A DNA stretch of 64,000 bases, from the NCBI RefSeq assembly GCF_047675955.1, contig NW_027328125.1:496001-560000 (forward strand). Direction: 5' to 3'. The DNA comes from Chlorocebus sabaeus. Its lineage: Eukaryota; Chordata; Mammalia; Primates; Cercopithecidae. The notes beneath the pieces were generated by a model, which was not told the origin of the DNA, did no database searches, and saw only the letters and a program-made list of their open reading frames with translations. A program made the position numbers and the translations under genes. Position 1 is the stretch's first letter, and the number at the start of each line of letters is the position of its first letter. This document shows positions 37,383 to 50,416 of the stretch, one piece after another.

Positions 37383-39783
37383 AACACAAAGCAGTTTCTC
37401 AGAATGCTTCTTTCCAGTTTTTAACGGAAGATATTTCCTTTTTCACCATAACCCTATATGGGCTTCCAAATATCACTTTGCAAATTCCACAAGAACAGTC
37501 TTAGCGAAAGGCTTCTTGAGAGGAACGCAGTAACTCTGTGAGATGAATTAAAAGAACACAAAGCAATTTCGCAGAAAGGTTCTTTCCAGTTTTTAACGGA
37601 AGATCTTTCCTTTTTCACCATAGCCCTCTATGGGATTCCAAATATCACTTTCAAAATTCCAGAAGAACAGTCTTAGCGAAAGGCTTCTTGAGGGGAAAGC
37701 TGTAACTCTGTGAGATGAATTAACAGAACACAAAGTAGTTTCTCAGAAAGATTCTTTCCAGTTTTTAACGGAAGATATTCCCTTTTTCACCATAGCCCTC
37801 TATGGGCTTCCAATATCACTTTGAAAAATCCACAAGAAGTATCTTAGAGAATGGCTTCTTTCTGGGAAAGCAGTAACTCTGTGAGATGAATTAATAGAAC
37901 ACAGAGCAGTTTCTCAGAAAGCCTCTTTCAGTTTTTAACAAAAGATATTTCCTTTTTCACCATAGCCCTCTATGGGCTTCCAAATATCACTTTGCAAATT
38001 CCACAAGAAGTGTCTTCGCGAAAGGCTTCTTGAGGGCAAAGCTGTAACACTGTGAGATGAATTAACAGAACACAAAGTAGTTTCTCAGAATGCTTCTTTT
38101 CAGTTTTTATCTTAGGATATTTCCTTTTTCACCTTAGCCCTCTATGGGCTTGAAAATATCACTATGAAATTTCCACATGAAGAGTCTCAGCGAAAGGATT
38201 CTTGAGGTGAAAGCAGTGACTCTGTGAGATGAATTAACAGAACACAAAGCAGTTTCTCAGAAAGCTTCTTTCCAGTTTTTAAAGGAAGATATTTCCTTTT
38301 TCACCGTAGACCTCTACGGGCTTCCAAATAACACTTTGCCAATTCCACAAGAAGAGTCTTAGCGAAAGGCATCTTGAAGGGAAGGCTGTAACTCTGTGAG
38401 ATGAATTAACAGGACACAAAGCAGTTTCTCATAAAGCTTCCTTCCAGTTTTTATCGGAAGATATTTCCTTTTACACCGTAGCCCTGTATGGACTTCCAGA
38501 TATCAATGTGCAAATTTCACAAGAACAGTCTTAGCGAAAGGCTTCTTGAGGGGAAAGCTGTAACTCTGTGAGATGAATTAACAGAACACAGAGCAGTTTC
38601 TCAGAAAGCTTCTTTCCAGTTTTTAACGGAAGATATTTCCTTTTTCACCATAGCACTCTATGGGCTTCCAGATATCACCTTGAATATTCCACAAGAACAG
38701 ACTTAGCGAAAGGCTTCCTGAAGGGAATGCTGTAACACTGTGAGATGAATTAACAGAACACAGAGCAGTTTCTCAGAAAGCTTCTTTACAGTTTTTAACG
38801 GTAGATATTTCCTTTTTCACCTTAACCCTCTAAGGGCTTCCAAATATCACTTTGCAAATTGCATAAGAACAGTGTTAGCGAAAGGCTTTTTGAGGAGAAA
38901 GCAGTAACTGTGAGTTGAATTAACCGAACACAAAGCAGTTTCTCAGGAAGCTTCTTTCCAGTTTTTAAGGGAAGATTTTCCTTTTTCACCATAACCCTCT
39001 ATGGGCTTCCAAATATCACTTTTCAAGTTCCACAAGAACAGTCTTAGCGAAAGGCTTCTTGAGGGGAATGCAGTAACTCTGTGAGATGAATTAACAGAAC
39101 ACAAAGCAATTTCTCAGAAAGATTCTTCCCAGTTTTTATCTTAGGATATTTCCTTTTTCACCATAGCCCTCTATGGGCTTCCAAATATCACTTTGCAAAT
39201 TCCCCAAGAACAGTCTTAGCGAAAGACTGCTTGAGGGGAAAGCTGTAACTCTTGAGATGAATTAGCAGAACACAAAGCAGTTTCTCAGAAAGCTTCTTTC
39301 CTGTTTTTTAACGGAAGTTATTTCCTTTTTCACCGTAGCCCTCTATGGGCTTCCAAATATCACTTTCCAAATTCCAGAAGCACAGTCTTAGCGAAAACTT
39401 CTTGAGGAGAAAGCTGTATCTCTGTGAGATGAATTAACAGAACACAAAGCAGTTTCTCAGAAAGCTTCTTTCCAGTTTTTAACAGAAGATATTTCCTTTT
39501 TCATCCTATCCTTCTATGGCTTTACAAATATCACTTTGAAATTCCACAAGAACAGTCTTAGCGAAAGGCTTCTTGTGGAGAAAGCTGTAACCCTGTGAGA
39601 TGAATTAACAGAACACAAGGCAGTTTCTCAGAAAGCTTCTTTTCAGTTTTTATCTTAGGATATTTCCTTTTTCACCATAGCCCACTATGGGCTTCCAAAT
39701 GTCACTTTGCAAATTCCACAAGAACAGTCTTAGCGAAAGGCTTCTAGAGGGGCAAGCTGTAACTCTGTGAGATGAACTAAGAG
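37383..39783 (-). repeat. HOR unit 16, 14-mer
   Basis: This 2,401-bp unit has its hybrid monomer at 39098-39268. It has ATTTCGCAG in monomer 2 and GAAGTATC in monomer 3, both also in unit 18. Monomer 15 has CATCCTATCC at about 39502, shared with unit 14. Confidence 0.92.
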
Positions 39784-42184
39784 AACACAAAGCAGTTTCT
39801 CAGAATGCTTCTTTCCAGTTTTTAACGGAAGATATTTCCTTTTTCACCATAACCCTATACGGGCTTCCAAATATCACTTTGCAAATTCCACAAAAACAGT
39901 CTTAGCGAAAGGCTTCTTGAGAGGAACGCAGTAACTCTGTGAGATGAATTAAAAGAACACAAAGCAATTTCTCAGAAAGGTTCTTTCCAGTTTTTAACGG
40001 AAGATCTTTCCTTTTTCACCATAGCCCTCTATGGGATTCCAAATATCACTTTCAAAATTCCAGAAGAACAGTCTTAGCGAAAGGCTTCTTGAGGGGAAAG
40101 CTGTAACTCTGTGAGATGAATTAACAGAACACGAAGTAGTTTCTCAGAAAGATTCTTTCCAGTTTTTAACGGAAGATATTCCCTTTTTCACCATAGCCCT
40201 CTATGGGCTTCCAATATCACTTTGAAAAATCCACAAGAAGAATCTTAGAGAATGGCTTTTTTCTGGGAAAGCAATAACCCTGTGAGATGAATTAATAGAA
40301 CACAGAGCAGTTTCTCAGAAAGCCTCTTTCAGTTTTTAACAAAAGATATTTCCTTTTTCACCATAGCCCTCTATGGGCTTCCAAATATCACTTTGCAAAT
40401 TCCACAAGAAGTGTCTTCGCGAAAGGCTTCTTGAGGGCAAAGCTGTAACACTGTGAGATGAATTAACAGAACACAAAGTAGTTTCTCAGAATGCTTCTTT
40501 TCAGTTTTTATCTTAGGATATTTCCTTTTTCACCTTAGCCCTCTATGGGCTTGAAAATATCACTATGAAATTTCCACATGAAGAGTCTCAGCGAAAGGAT
40601 TCTTGAGGTGAAAGCAGTGACTCTGTGAGATGAATTAACAGAACACAAAGCAGTTTCTCAGAAAGCTTCTTTCCAGTTTTTAAAGGAAGATATTTCCTTT
40701 TTCACCGTAGACCTCTACGGGCTTCCAAATAACACTTTGCCAATTCCACAAGAAGAGTCTTAGCGAAAGGCATCTTGAAGGGAAGGCTGTAACTCTGTGA
40801 GATGAATTAACAGGACACAAAGCAGTTTCTCATAAAGCTTCCTTCCAGTTTTTATCGGAAGATATTTCCTTTTACACCGTAGCCCTGTATGGACTTCCAG
40901 ATATCAATGTGCAAATTTCACAAGAACAGTCTTAGCGAAAGGCTTCTTGAGGGGAAAGCTGTAACTCTGTGAGATGAATTAACAGAACACAGAGCAGTTT
41001 CTCAGAAAGCTTCTTTCCAGTTTTTAACGGAAGATATTTCCTTTTTCACCATAGCACTCTATGGGCTTCCAGATATCACCTTGAATATTCCACAAGAACA
41101 GACTTAGCGAAAGGCTTCCTGAAGGGAATGCTGTAACACTGTGAGATGAATTAACAGAACACAGAGCAGTTTCTCAGAAAGCTTCTTTACAGTTTTTAAC
41201 GGTAGATATGTCCTTTTTCACCTTAACCCTCTAAGGGCTTCCAAATATCACTTTGCAAATTGCATAAGAACAGTGTTAGCGAAAGGCTTTTTGAGGAGAA
41301 AGCAGTAACTGTGAGTTGAATTAACCGAACACAAAGCAGTTTCTCAGGAAGCTTCTTTCCAGTTTTTAAGGGAAGATTTTCCTTTTTCACCATAACCCTC
41401 TATGGGCTTCCAAATATCACTTTTCAAGTTCCACAAGAACAGTCTTAGCGAAAGGCTTCTTGAGGGGAATGCAGTAACTCTGTGAGATGAATTAACAGAA
41501 CACAAAGCAATTTCTCAGAAAGATTCTTCCCAGTTTTTATCTTAGGATATTTCCTTTTTCACCATAGCCCTCTATGGGCTTCCAAATATCACTTTGCAAA
41601 TTCCCCAAGAACAGTCTTAGCGAAAGACTGCTTGAGGGGAAAGCTGTAACTCTTGAGATGAATTAGCAGAACACAAAGCAGTTTCTCAGAAAGCTTCTTT
41701 CCTGTTTTTTAACGGAAGTTATTTCCTTTTTCACCGTAGCCCTCTATGGGCTTCCAAATATCACTTTCCAAATTCCAGAAGCACAGTCTTAGCGAAAACT
41801 TCTTGAGGAGAAAGCTGTATCTCTGTGAGATGAATTAACAGAACACAAAGCAGTTTCTCAGAAAGCTTCTTTCCAGTTTTTAACAGAAGATATTTCCTTT
41901 TTCATCATATCCTTCTATGGCTTTACAAATATCACTTTGAAATTCCACAAGAACAGTCTTAGCGAAAGGCTTCTTGTGGAGAAAGCTGTAACCCTGTGAG
42001 ATGAATTAACAGAACACAAGGCAGTTTCTCAGAAAGCTTCTTTTCAGTTTTTATCTTAGGATATTTCCTTTTTCACCATAGCCCACTATGGGCTTCCAAA
42101 TGTCACTTTGCAAATTCCACAAGAACAGTCTTAGCGAAAGGCTTCTAGAGGGGCAAGCTGTAACTCTGTGAGATGAACTAAGAG
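39784..42184 (-). repeat. HOR unit 17, 14-mer (last 14-mer)
   Basis: This 2,401-bp unit has its hybrid monomer at 41499-41669. It is the 4,802-bp-displaced copy of unit 15 (CCTATACGGG at about 39855), with an extra private change GCAATAACCC near 40271. It is the final 14-mer before the uniform 16-mer run. Confidence 0.92.
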
Positions 42185-44928
42185 AACACAAAGCAGTTTC
42201 TCAGAATGCTTCTTTCCAGTTTTTAACGGAAGATATTTCCTTTTTCACCATAACCCTATATGGGCTTCCAAATATCACTTTGCAAATTCCACAAGAACAG
42301 TCTTAGCGAAAGGCTTCTTGAGAGGAACGCAGTAACTCTGTGAGATGAATTAAAAGAACACAAAGCAATTTCGCAGAAAGGTTCTTTCCAGTTTTTAACG
42401 GAAGATCTTTCCTTTTTCACCATAGCCCTCTATGGGATTCCAAATATCACTTTCAAAATTCCAGAAGAACAGTCTTAGCGAAAGGCTTCTTGAGGGGAAA
42501 GCTGTAACTCTGTGAGATGAATTAACAGAACACAAAGTAGTTTCTCAGAAAGATTCTTTCCAGTTTTTAACGGAAGATATTCCCTTTTTCACCATAGCTC
42601 TCTATGGGCTTCCAATATCACTTTGAAAAATCCACAAGAAGTATCTTAGAGAATGGCTTCTTTCTGGGAAAGCAGTAACTCTGTGAGATGAATTAATAGA
42701 ACACAGAGCAGTTTCTCAGAAAGCCTCTTTCAGTTTTTAACAAAAGATATTTCCTTTTTCACCATAGCCCTCTATGGGCTTCCAAATATCACTTTGCAAA
42801 TTCCACAAGAAGTGTCTTCGCGAAAGGCTTCTTGAGGGCAAAGCTGTAACACTGTGAGATGAATTAACAGAACACAAAGAAGTTTCTCAGAATGCTTCTT
42901 TTCAGTTTTTATCTTAGGATATTTCCTTTTTCACCTTAGCCCTCTATGGGCTTGAAAATATCACTATGAAATTTCCACATGAAGAGTCTCAGCGAAAGGA
43001 TTCTTGAGGTGAAAGCAGTGACTCTGTGAGATGAATTAACAGAACACAAAGCAGTTTCTCAGAAAGCTTCTTTCCAGTTTTTAAAGGAAGATATTTCCTT
43101 TTTCACCGTAGACCTCTACGGGCTTCCAAATAACACTTTGCCAATTCCACAAGAAGAGTCTTAGCGAAAGGCATCTTGAAGGGAAGGCTGTAACTCTGTG
43201 AGATGAATTAACAGGACACAAAGCAGTTTCTCATAAAGCTTCCTTCCAGTTTTTATCGGAAGATATTTCCTTTTACACCGTAGCCCTGTATGGACTTCCA
43301 GATATCAATGTGCAAATTTCACAAGAACAGTCTTAGCGAAAGGCTTCTTGAGGGGAAAGCTGTAACTCTGTGAGATGAATTAACAGAACACAGAGCAGTT
43401 TCTCAGAAAGCTTCTTTCCGGTTTTTAACGGAAGATATTTCCTTTTTCACCATAGCACTCTATGGGCTTCCAGATATCACCTTGAATATTCCACAAGAAC
43501 AGACTTAGCGAAAGGCTTCCTGAAGGGAATGCTGTAACACTGTGAGATGAATTAACAGAACACAGAGCAGTTTCTCAGAAAGCTTCTTTACAGTTTTTAA
43601 CGGTAGATATGTCCTTTTTCACCTTAACCCTCTAAGGGCTTCCAAATATCACTTTGCAAATTGCATAAGAACAGTGTTAGCGAAAGGCTTTTTGAGGAGA
43701 AAGCAGTAACTGTGAGTTGAATTAACCGAACACAAAGCAGTTTCTCAGGAAGCTTCTTTCCAGTTTTTAAGGGAAGATTTTCCTTTTTCACCATAACCCT
43801 CTATGGGCTTCCAAATATCACTTTTCAAATTCCACAAGAACAGTCTTAGCGAAAGGCTTCTTGAGGGGAACGCAGTAACTCTGTGAGATGAATTAAGAGA
43901 ATACAGAGCAGTTTCTCAGAAAGTTTCTCTTCAGTTTTTATCTTAGGATATCTCCTTTTTCACCATAGCCCTCTGTGGGCTTCGAAATATCACTTTGCAA
44001 ATTCCACAAGAAGAGTCTTAGGGAAAGGCTTCATGAGGGGAAAGATGTAAGTCTCTGAGATGAATTAACAGAACACAAAGTAGTTTCTCAGAAATCTTCT
44101 TCCAGATTTTAACGGAAGATACTTCCTTTTTCACCATAGCCCCCTATGGGCTTCCAAATATCACTTTCCAAATTCCACAAGATCAGCCTTAGCTAAAGGT
44201 TACTTGAGGAGAGATTTGTAACACTGTGAGATGAATTAACAGAACACAAAGCAGATTCTCAGAAAGATTCTTTCCACTTTTTAACGGAAGATACTTCTTT
44301 TTTCACCATAGCCCTCTATGGGCTTCCAAATATCACTTTGCAAATTCCCCAAGAACAGTCTTAGCGAAAGACTGCTTGAGGGGAAAGCTGTAACTCTTGA
44401 GATGAATTAGCAGAACACAAAGCAGTTTCTCAGAAAGCTTCTTTCCTGTTTTTTAACGGAAGTTATTTCCTTTTTCACCGTAGCCCACTATGGGCTTCCA
44501 AATATCACTTTCCAAATTCCAGAAGCACAGTCTTAGCGAAAACTTCTTGAGGAGAAAGCTGTATCTCTGTGAGATGAATTAACAGAACACAAAGCAGTTT
44601 CTCAGAAAGCTTCTTTCCAGTTTTTAACAGAAGATATTTCCTTTTTCATCATATCCTTCTATGGCTTTACAAATATCACTTTGAAATTCCACAAGAACAG
44701 TCTTAGCGAAAGGCTTCTTGTGGAGAAAGCTGTAACCCTGTGAGATGAATTAACAGAACACAAGGCAGTTTCTCAGAAAGCTTCTTTTCAGTTTTTATCT
44801 TAGGATATTTCCTTTTTCACCATAGCCCACTATGGGCTTCCAAATGTCACTTTGCAAATTCCACAAGAACAGTCTTAGCGAAAGGCTTCTAGAGGGGCAA
44901 GCTGTAACTCTGTGAGATGAACTAAGAG
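42185..44928 (-). repeat. HOR unit 18, 16-mer
   Basis: This complete 2,744-bp unit opens the uniform 16-mer block. Its first half resembles unit 16 (ATTTCGCAG, GAAGTATC) and its second half is of 16-mer type, so it looks mosaic. Private changes are TAGCTCTCT (about 42596), AAAGAAGTTTC (about 42877), TTCCGGTTTTT (about 43417) and GTAGCCCACT in monomer 14 (about 44480). Confidence 0.92.
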
Positions 44929-47672
44929 AACACAAAGCAGTTTCTCAGAATGCTTCTTTCCAGTTTTTAACGGAAGATATTTCCTTTTTCACCATAACCC
45001 TATATGGGCTTCCAAATATCACTTTGCAAATTCCACAAGAACAGTCTTAGCGAAAGGCTTCTTGAGAGGAACGCAGTAACTCTGTGAGATGAATTAAAAG
45101 AACACAAAGCAATTTCTCAGAAAGGTTCTTTCCAGTTTTTAACGGAAGATCTTTCCTTTTTCACCATCGCCCTCTATGGGATTCCAAATATCACTTTCAA
45201 AATTCCAGAAGAACAGTCTTAGCGAAAGGCTTCTTGAGGGGAAAGCTGTAACTCTGTGAGATGAATTAACAGAACACAAAGTAGTTTCTCAGAAAGATTC
45301 TTTCCAGTTTTTAACGGAAGATATTCCCTTTTTCACCATAGCCCTCTATGGGCTTCCAATATCACTTTGAAAAATCCACAAGAAGAATCTTAGAGAATGG
45401 CTTCTTTCTGGGAAAGCAGTAACTCTGTGAGATGAATTAATAGAACACAGAGCAGTTTCTCAGAAAGCCTCTTTCAGTTTTTAACAAAAGATATTTCCTT
45501 TTTCACCATAGCCCTCTATGGGCTTCCAAATATCACTTTGCAAATTCCACAAGAAGTGTCTTCGCGAAAGGCTTCTTGAGGGCAAAGCTGTAACACTGTG
45601 AGATGAATTAACAGAACACAAAGTAGTTTCTCAGAATGCTTCTTTTCAGTTTTTATCTTAGGATATTTCCTTTTTCACCTTAGCCCTCTATGGGCTTGAA
45701 AATATCACTATGAAATTTCCACATGAAGAGTCTCAGCGAAAGGATTCTTGAGGTGAAAGCAGTGACTCTGTGAGATGAATTAACAGAACACAAAGCAGTT
45801 TCTCAGAAAGCTTCTTTCCAGTTTTTAAAGGAAGATATTTCCTTTTTCACCATAGACCTCTACGGGCTTCCAAATAACACTTTGCCAATTCCACAAGAAG
45901 AGTCTTAGCGAAAGGCATCTTGAAGGGAAGGCTGTAACTCTGTGAGATGAATTAACAGGACACAAAGCAGTTTCTCATAAAGCTTCCTTCCAGTTTTTAT
46001 CGGAAGATATTTCCTTTTACACCGTAGCCCTGTATGGACTTCCAGATATCAATGTGCAAATTTCACAAGAACAGTCTTAGCGAAAGTCTTCTTGAGGGGA
46101 AAGCTGTAACTCTGTGAGATGAATTAACAGAACACAGAGCAGTTTCTCAGAAAGCTTCTTTCCAGTTTTTAACGGAAGATATTTCCTTTTTCACCATAGC
46201 ACTCTATGGGCTTCCAGATATCACCTTGAATATTCCACAAGAACAGACTTAGCGAAAGGCTTCCTGAAGGGAATGCTGTAACACTGTGAGATGAATTAAC
46301 AGAACACAGAGCAGTTTCTCAGAAAGCTTCTTTACAGTTTTTAACGGTAGATATGTCCTTTTTCACCGTAACCCTCTAAGGGCTTCCAAATATCACTTTG
46401 CAAATTGCATAAGAACAGTGTTAGCGAAAGGCTTTTTGAGGAGAAAGCAGTAACTGTGAGTTGAATTAACCGAACACAAAGCAGTTTCTCAGGAAGCTTC
46501 TTTCCAGTTTTTAAGGGAAGATTTTCCTTTTTCACCATAACCCTCTATGGGCTTCCAAATATCACTTTTCAAATTCCACAAGAACAGTCTTAGCGAAAGG
46601 CTTCTTGAGGGGAACGCAGTAACTCTGTGAGATGAATTAAGAGAATACAGAGCAGTTTCTCAGAAAGTTTCTCTTCAGTTTTTATCTTAGGATATCTCCT
46701 TTTTCACCATAGCCCTCTGTGGGCTTCGAAATATCACTTTGCAAATTCCACAAGAAGAGTCTTAGGGAAAGGCTTCATGAGGGGAAAGATGTAAGTCTCT
46801 GAGATGAATTAACAGAACACAAAGTAGTTTCTCAGAAATCTTCTTCCAGATTTTAACGGAAGATACTTCCTTTTTCACCATAGCCCCCTATGGGCTTCCA
46901 AATATCACTTTCCAAATTCCACAAGATCAGCCTTAGCTAAAGGTTACTTGAGGAGAGATTTGTAACACTGTGAGATGAATTAACAGAACACAAAGCAGAT
47001 TCTCAGAAAGCTTCTTTCCACTTTTTAACGGAAGATACTTCTTTTTTCACCATAGCCCTCTATGGGCTTCCAAATATCACTTTGCAAATTCCCCAAGAAC
47101 AGTCTTAGCGAAAGACTGCTTGAGGGGAAAGCTGTAACTCTTGAGATGAATTAGCAGAACAGAAAGCAGTTTCTCAGAAAGCTTCCTTCCTGTTTTTTAA
47201 CGGAAGTTATTTCCTTTTTCACCGTAGCCCTCTATGGGCTTCCAAATATCACTTTCCAAATTCCAGAAGCACAGTCTTAGCGAAAACTTCTTGAGGAGAA
47301 AGCTGTATCTCTGTGAGATGAATTAACAGAACACAAAGCAGTTTCTCAGAAAGCTTCTTTCCAGTTTTTAACAGAAGATATTTCCTTTTTCATCATATCC
47401 TTCTATGGCTTTACAAATATCACTTTGAAATTCCACAAGAACAGTCTTAGCGAAAGGCTTCTTGTGGAGAAAGCTGTAACCCTGTGAGATGAATTAACAG
47501 AACACAAGGCAGTTTCTCAGAAAGCTTCTTTTCAGTTTTTATCTTAGGATATTTCCTTTTTCACCATAGCCCACTATGGGCTTCCAAATGTCACTTTGCA
47601 AATTCCACAAGAACAGTCTTAGCGAAAGGCTTCTAGAGGGGCAAGCTGTAACTCTGTGAGATGAACTAAGAG
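44929..47672 (-). repeat. HOR unit 19, 16-mer
   Basis: This complete 2,744-bp unit has CATCGCCC in monomer 2 at 45165, a variant that recurs exactly every second unit (units 21 and 23). Monomer 6 has a private CATAGACC near 45851. Monomer 14 (starting 47158) begins AACAGAAAG and has CTTCCTTCC. Confidence 0.93.
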
Positions 47673-50416
47673 AACACAAAGCAGTTTCTCAGAATGCTTC
47701 TTTCCAGTTTTTAACGGAAGATATTTCCTTTTTCACCATAACCCTATATGGGCTTCCAAATATCACTTTGCAAATTCCACAAGAACAGTCTTAGCGAAAG
47801 GCTTCTTGAGAGGAACGCAGTAACTCTGTGAGATGAATTAAAAGAACACAAAGCAATTTCTCAGAAAGGTTCTTTCCAGTTTTTAACGGAAGATCTTTCC
47901 TTTTTCACCATAGCCCTCTATGGGATTCCAAATATCACTTTCAAAATTCCAGAAGAACAGTCTTAGCGAAAGGCTTCTTGAGGGGAAAGCTGTAACTCTG
48001 TGAGATGAATTAACAGAACACAAAGTAGTTTCTCAGAAAGATTCTTTCCAGTTTTTAACGGAAGATATTCCCTTTTTCACCATAGCCCTCTATGGGCTTC
48101 CAATATCACTTTGAAAAATCCACAAGAAGAATCTTAGAGAATGGCTTCTTTCTGGGAAAGCAGTAACTCTGTGAGATGAATTAATAGAACACAGAGCAGT
48201 TTCTCAGAAAGCCTCTTTCAGTTTTTAACAAAAGATATTTCCTTTTTCACCATAGCCCTCTATGGGCTTCCAAATATCACTTTGCAAATTCCACAAGAAG
48301 TGTCTTCGCGAAAGGCTTCTTGAGGGCAAAGCTGTAACACTGTGAGATGAATTAACAGAACACAAAGTAGTTTCTCAGAATGCTTCTTTTCAGTTTTTAT
48401 CTTAGGATATTTCCTTTTTCACCTTAGCCCTCTATGGGCTTGAAAATATCACTATGAAATTTCCACATGAAGAGTCTCAGCGAAAGGATTCTTGAGGTGA
48501 AAGCAGTGACTCTGTGAGATGAATTAACAGAACACAAAGCAGTTTCTCAGAAAGCTTCTTTCCAGTTTTTAAAGGAAGATATTTCCTTTTTCACCGTAGA
48601 CCTCTACGGGCTTCCAAATAACACTTTGCCAATTCCACAAGAAGAGTCTTAGCGAAAGGCATCTTGAAGGGAAGGCTGTAACTCTGTGAGATGAATTAAC
48701 AGGACACAAAGCAGTTTCTCATAAAGCTTCCTTCCAGTTTTTATCGGAAGATATTTCCTTTTACACCGTAGCCCTGTATGGACTTCCAGATATCAATGTG
48801 CAAATTTCACAAGAACAGTCTTAGCGAAAGTCTTCTTGAGGGGAAAGCTGTAACTCTGTGAGATGAATTAACAGAACACAGAGCAGTTTCTCAGAAAGCT
48901 TCTTTCCAGTTTTTAACGGAAGATATTTCCTTTTTCACCATAGCACTCTATGGGCTTCCAGATATCACCTTGAATATTCCACAAGAACAGACTTAGCGAA
49001 AGGCTTCCTGAAGGGAATGCTGTAACACTGTGAGATGAATTAACAGAACACAGAGCAGTTTCTCAGAAAGCTTCTTTACAGTTTTTAACGGTAGATAGGT
49101 CCTTTTTCACCTTAACCCTCTAAGGGCTTCCAAATATCACTTTGCAAATTGCATAAGAACAGTGTTAGCGAAAGGCTTTTTGAGGAGAAAGCAGTAACTG
49201 TGAGTTGAATTAACCGAACACAAAGCAGTTTCTCAGGAAGCTTCTTTCCAGTTTTTAAGGGAAGATTTTCCTTTTTCACCATAACCCTCTATGGGCTTCC
49301 AAATATCACTTTTCAAATTCCACAAGAACAGTCTTAGCGAAAGGCTTCTTGAGGGGAACGCAGTAACTCTGTGAGATGAATTAAGAGAATACAGAGCAGT
49401 TTCTCAGAAAGTTTCTCTTCAGTTTTTATCTTAGGATATCTCCTTTTTCACCATAGCCCTCTGTGGGCTTCGAAATATCACTTTGCAAATTCCACAAGAA
49501 GAGTCTTAGGGAAAGGCTTCATGAGGGGAAAGATGTAAGTCTCTGAGATGAATTAACAGAACACAAAGTAGTTTCTCAGAAATCTTCTTCCAGATTTTAA
49601 CGGAAGATACTTCCTTTTTCACCATAGCCCCCTATGGGCTTCCAAATATCACTTTCCAAATTCCACAAGATCAGCCTTAGCTAAAGGTTACTTGAGGAGA
49701 GATTTGTAACACTGTGAGATGAATTAACAGAACACAAAGCAGATTCTCAGAAAGCTTCTTTCCACTTTTTAACGGAAGATACTTCTTTTTTCACCATAGC
49801 CCTCTATGGGCTTCCAAATATCACTTTGCAAATTCCCCAAGAACAGTCTTAGCGAAAGACTGCTTGAGGGGAAAGCTGTAACTCTTGAGATGAATTAGCA
49901 GAACAGAAAGCAGTTTCTCAGAAAGCTTCCTTCCTGTTTTTTAACGGAAGTTATTTCCTTTTTCACCGTAGCCCTCTATGGGCTTCCAAATATCACTTTC
50001 CAAATTCCAGAAGCACAGTCTTAGCGAAAACTTCTTGAGGAGAAAGCTGTATCTCTGTGAGATGAATTAACAGAACACAAAGCAGTTTCTCAGAAAGCTT
50101 CTTTCCAGTTTTTAACAGAAGATATTTCCTTTTTCATCATATCCTTCTATGGCTTTACAAATATCACTTTGAAATTCCACAAGAACAGTCTTAGCGAAAG
50201 GCTTCTTGTGGAGAAAGCTGTAACCCTGTGAGATGAATTAACAGAACACAAGGCAGTTTCTCAGAAAGCTTCTTTTCAGTTTTTATCTTAGGATATTTCC
50301 TTTTTCACCATAGCCCACTATGGGCTTCCAAATGTCACTTTGCAAATTCCACAAGAACAGTCTTAGCGAAAGGCTTCTAGAGGGGCAAGCTGTAACTCTG
50401 TGAGATGAACTAAGAG
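47673..50416 (-). repeat. HOR unit 20, 16-mer
   Basis: This complete 2,744-bp unit has the ordinary CATAGCCC in monomer 2. Monomer 9 has a private GATAGGTCC (about 49094) and CCTTAACC, the latter otherwise typical of 14-mers. Monomer 14 is of the AACAGAAAG type. Confidence 0.93.

Larger units (their letters stand above)
34982..42184. repeat. 4,802-bp two-unit periodicity (units 15 and 17, flanked by 14 and 16)
   Basis: CATCCTATCC occurs near 34700 and 39502, CCTATACGGG near 35053 and 39855, and CAAAAACAG in the same monomers, all offset by 4,802 bp (2 x 2,401). Units 16 and 18 share ATTTCGCAG and GAAGTATC in the alternate position. Confidence 0.82.
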
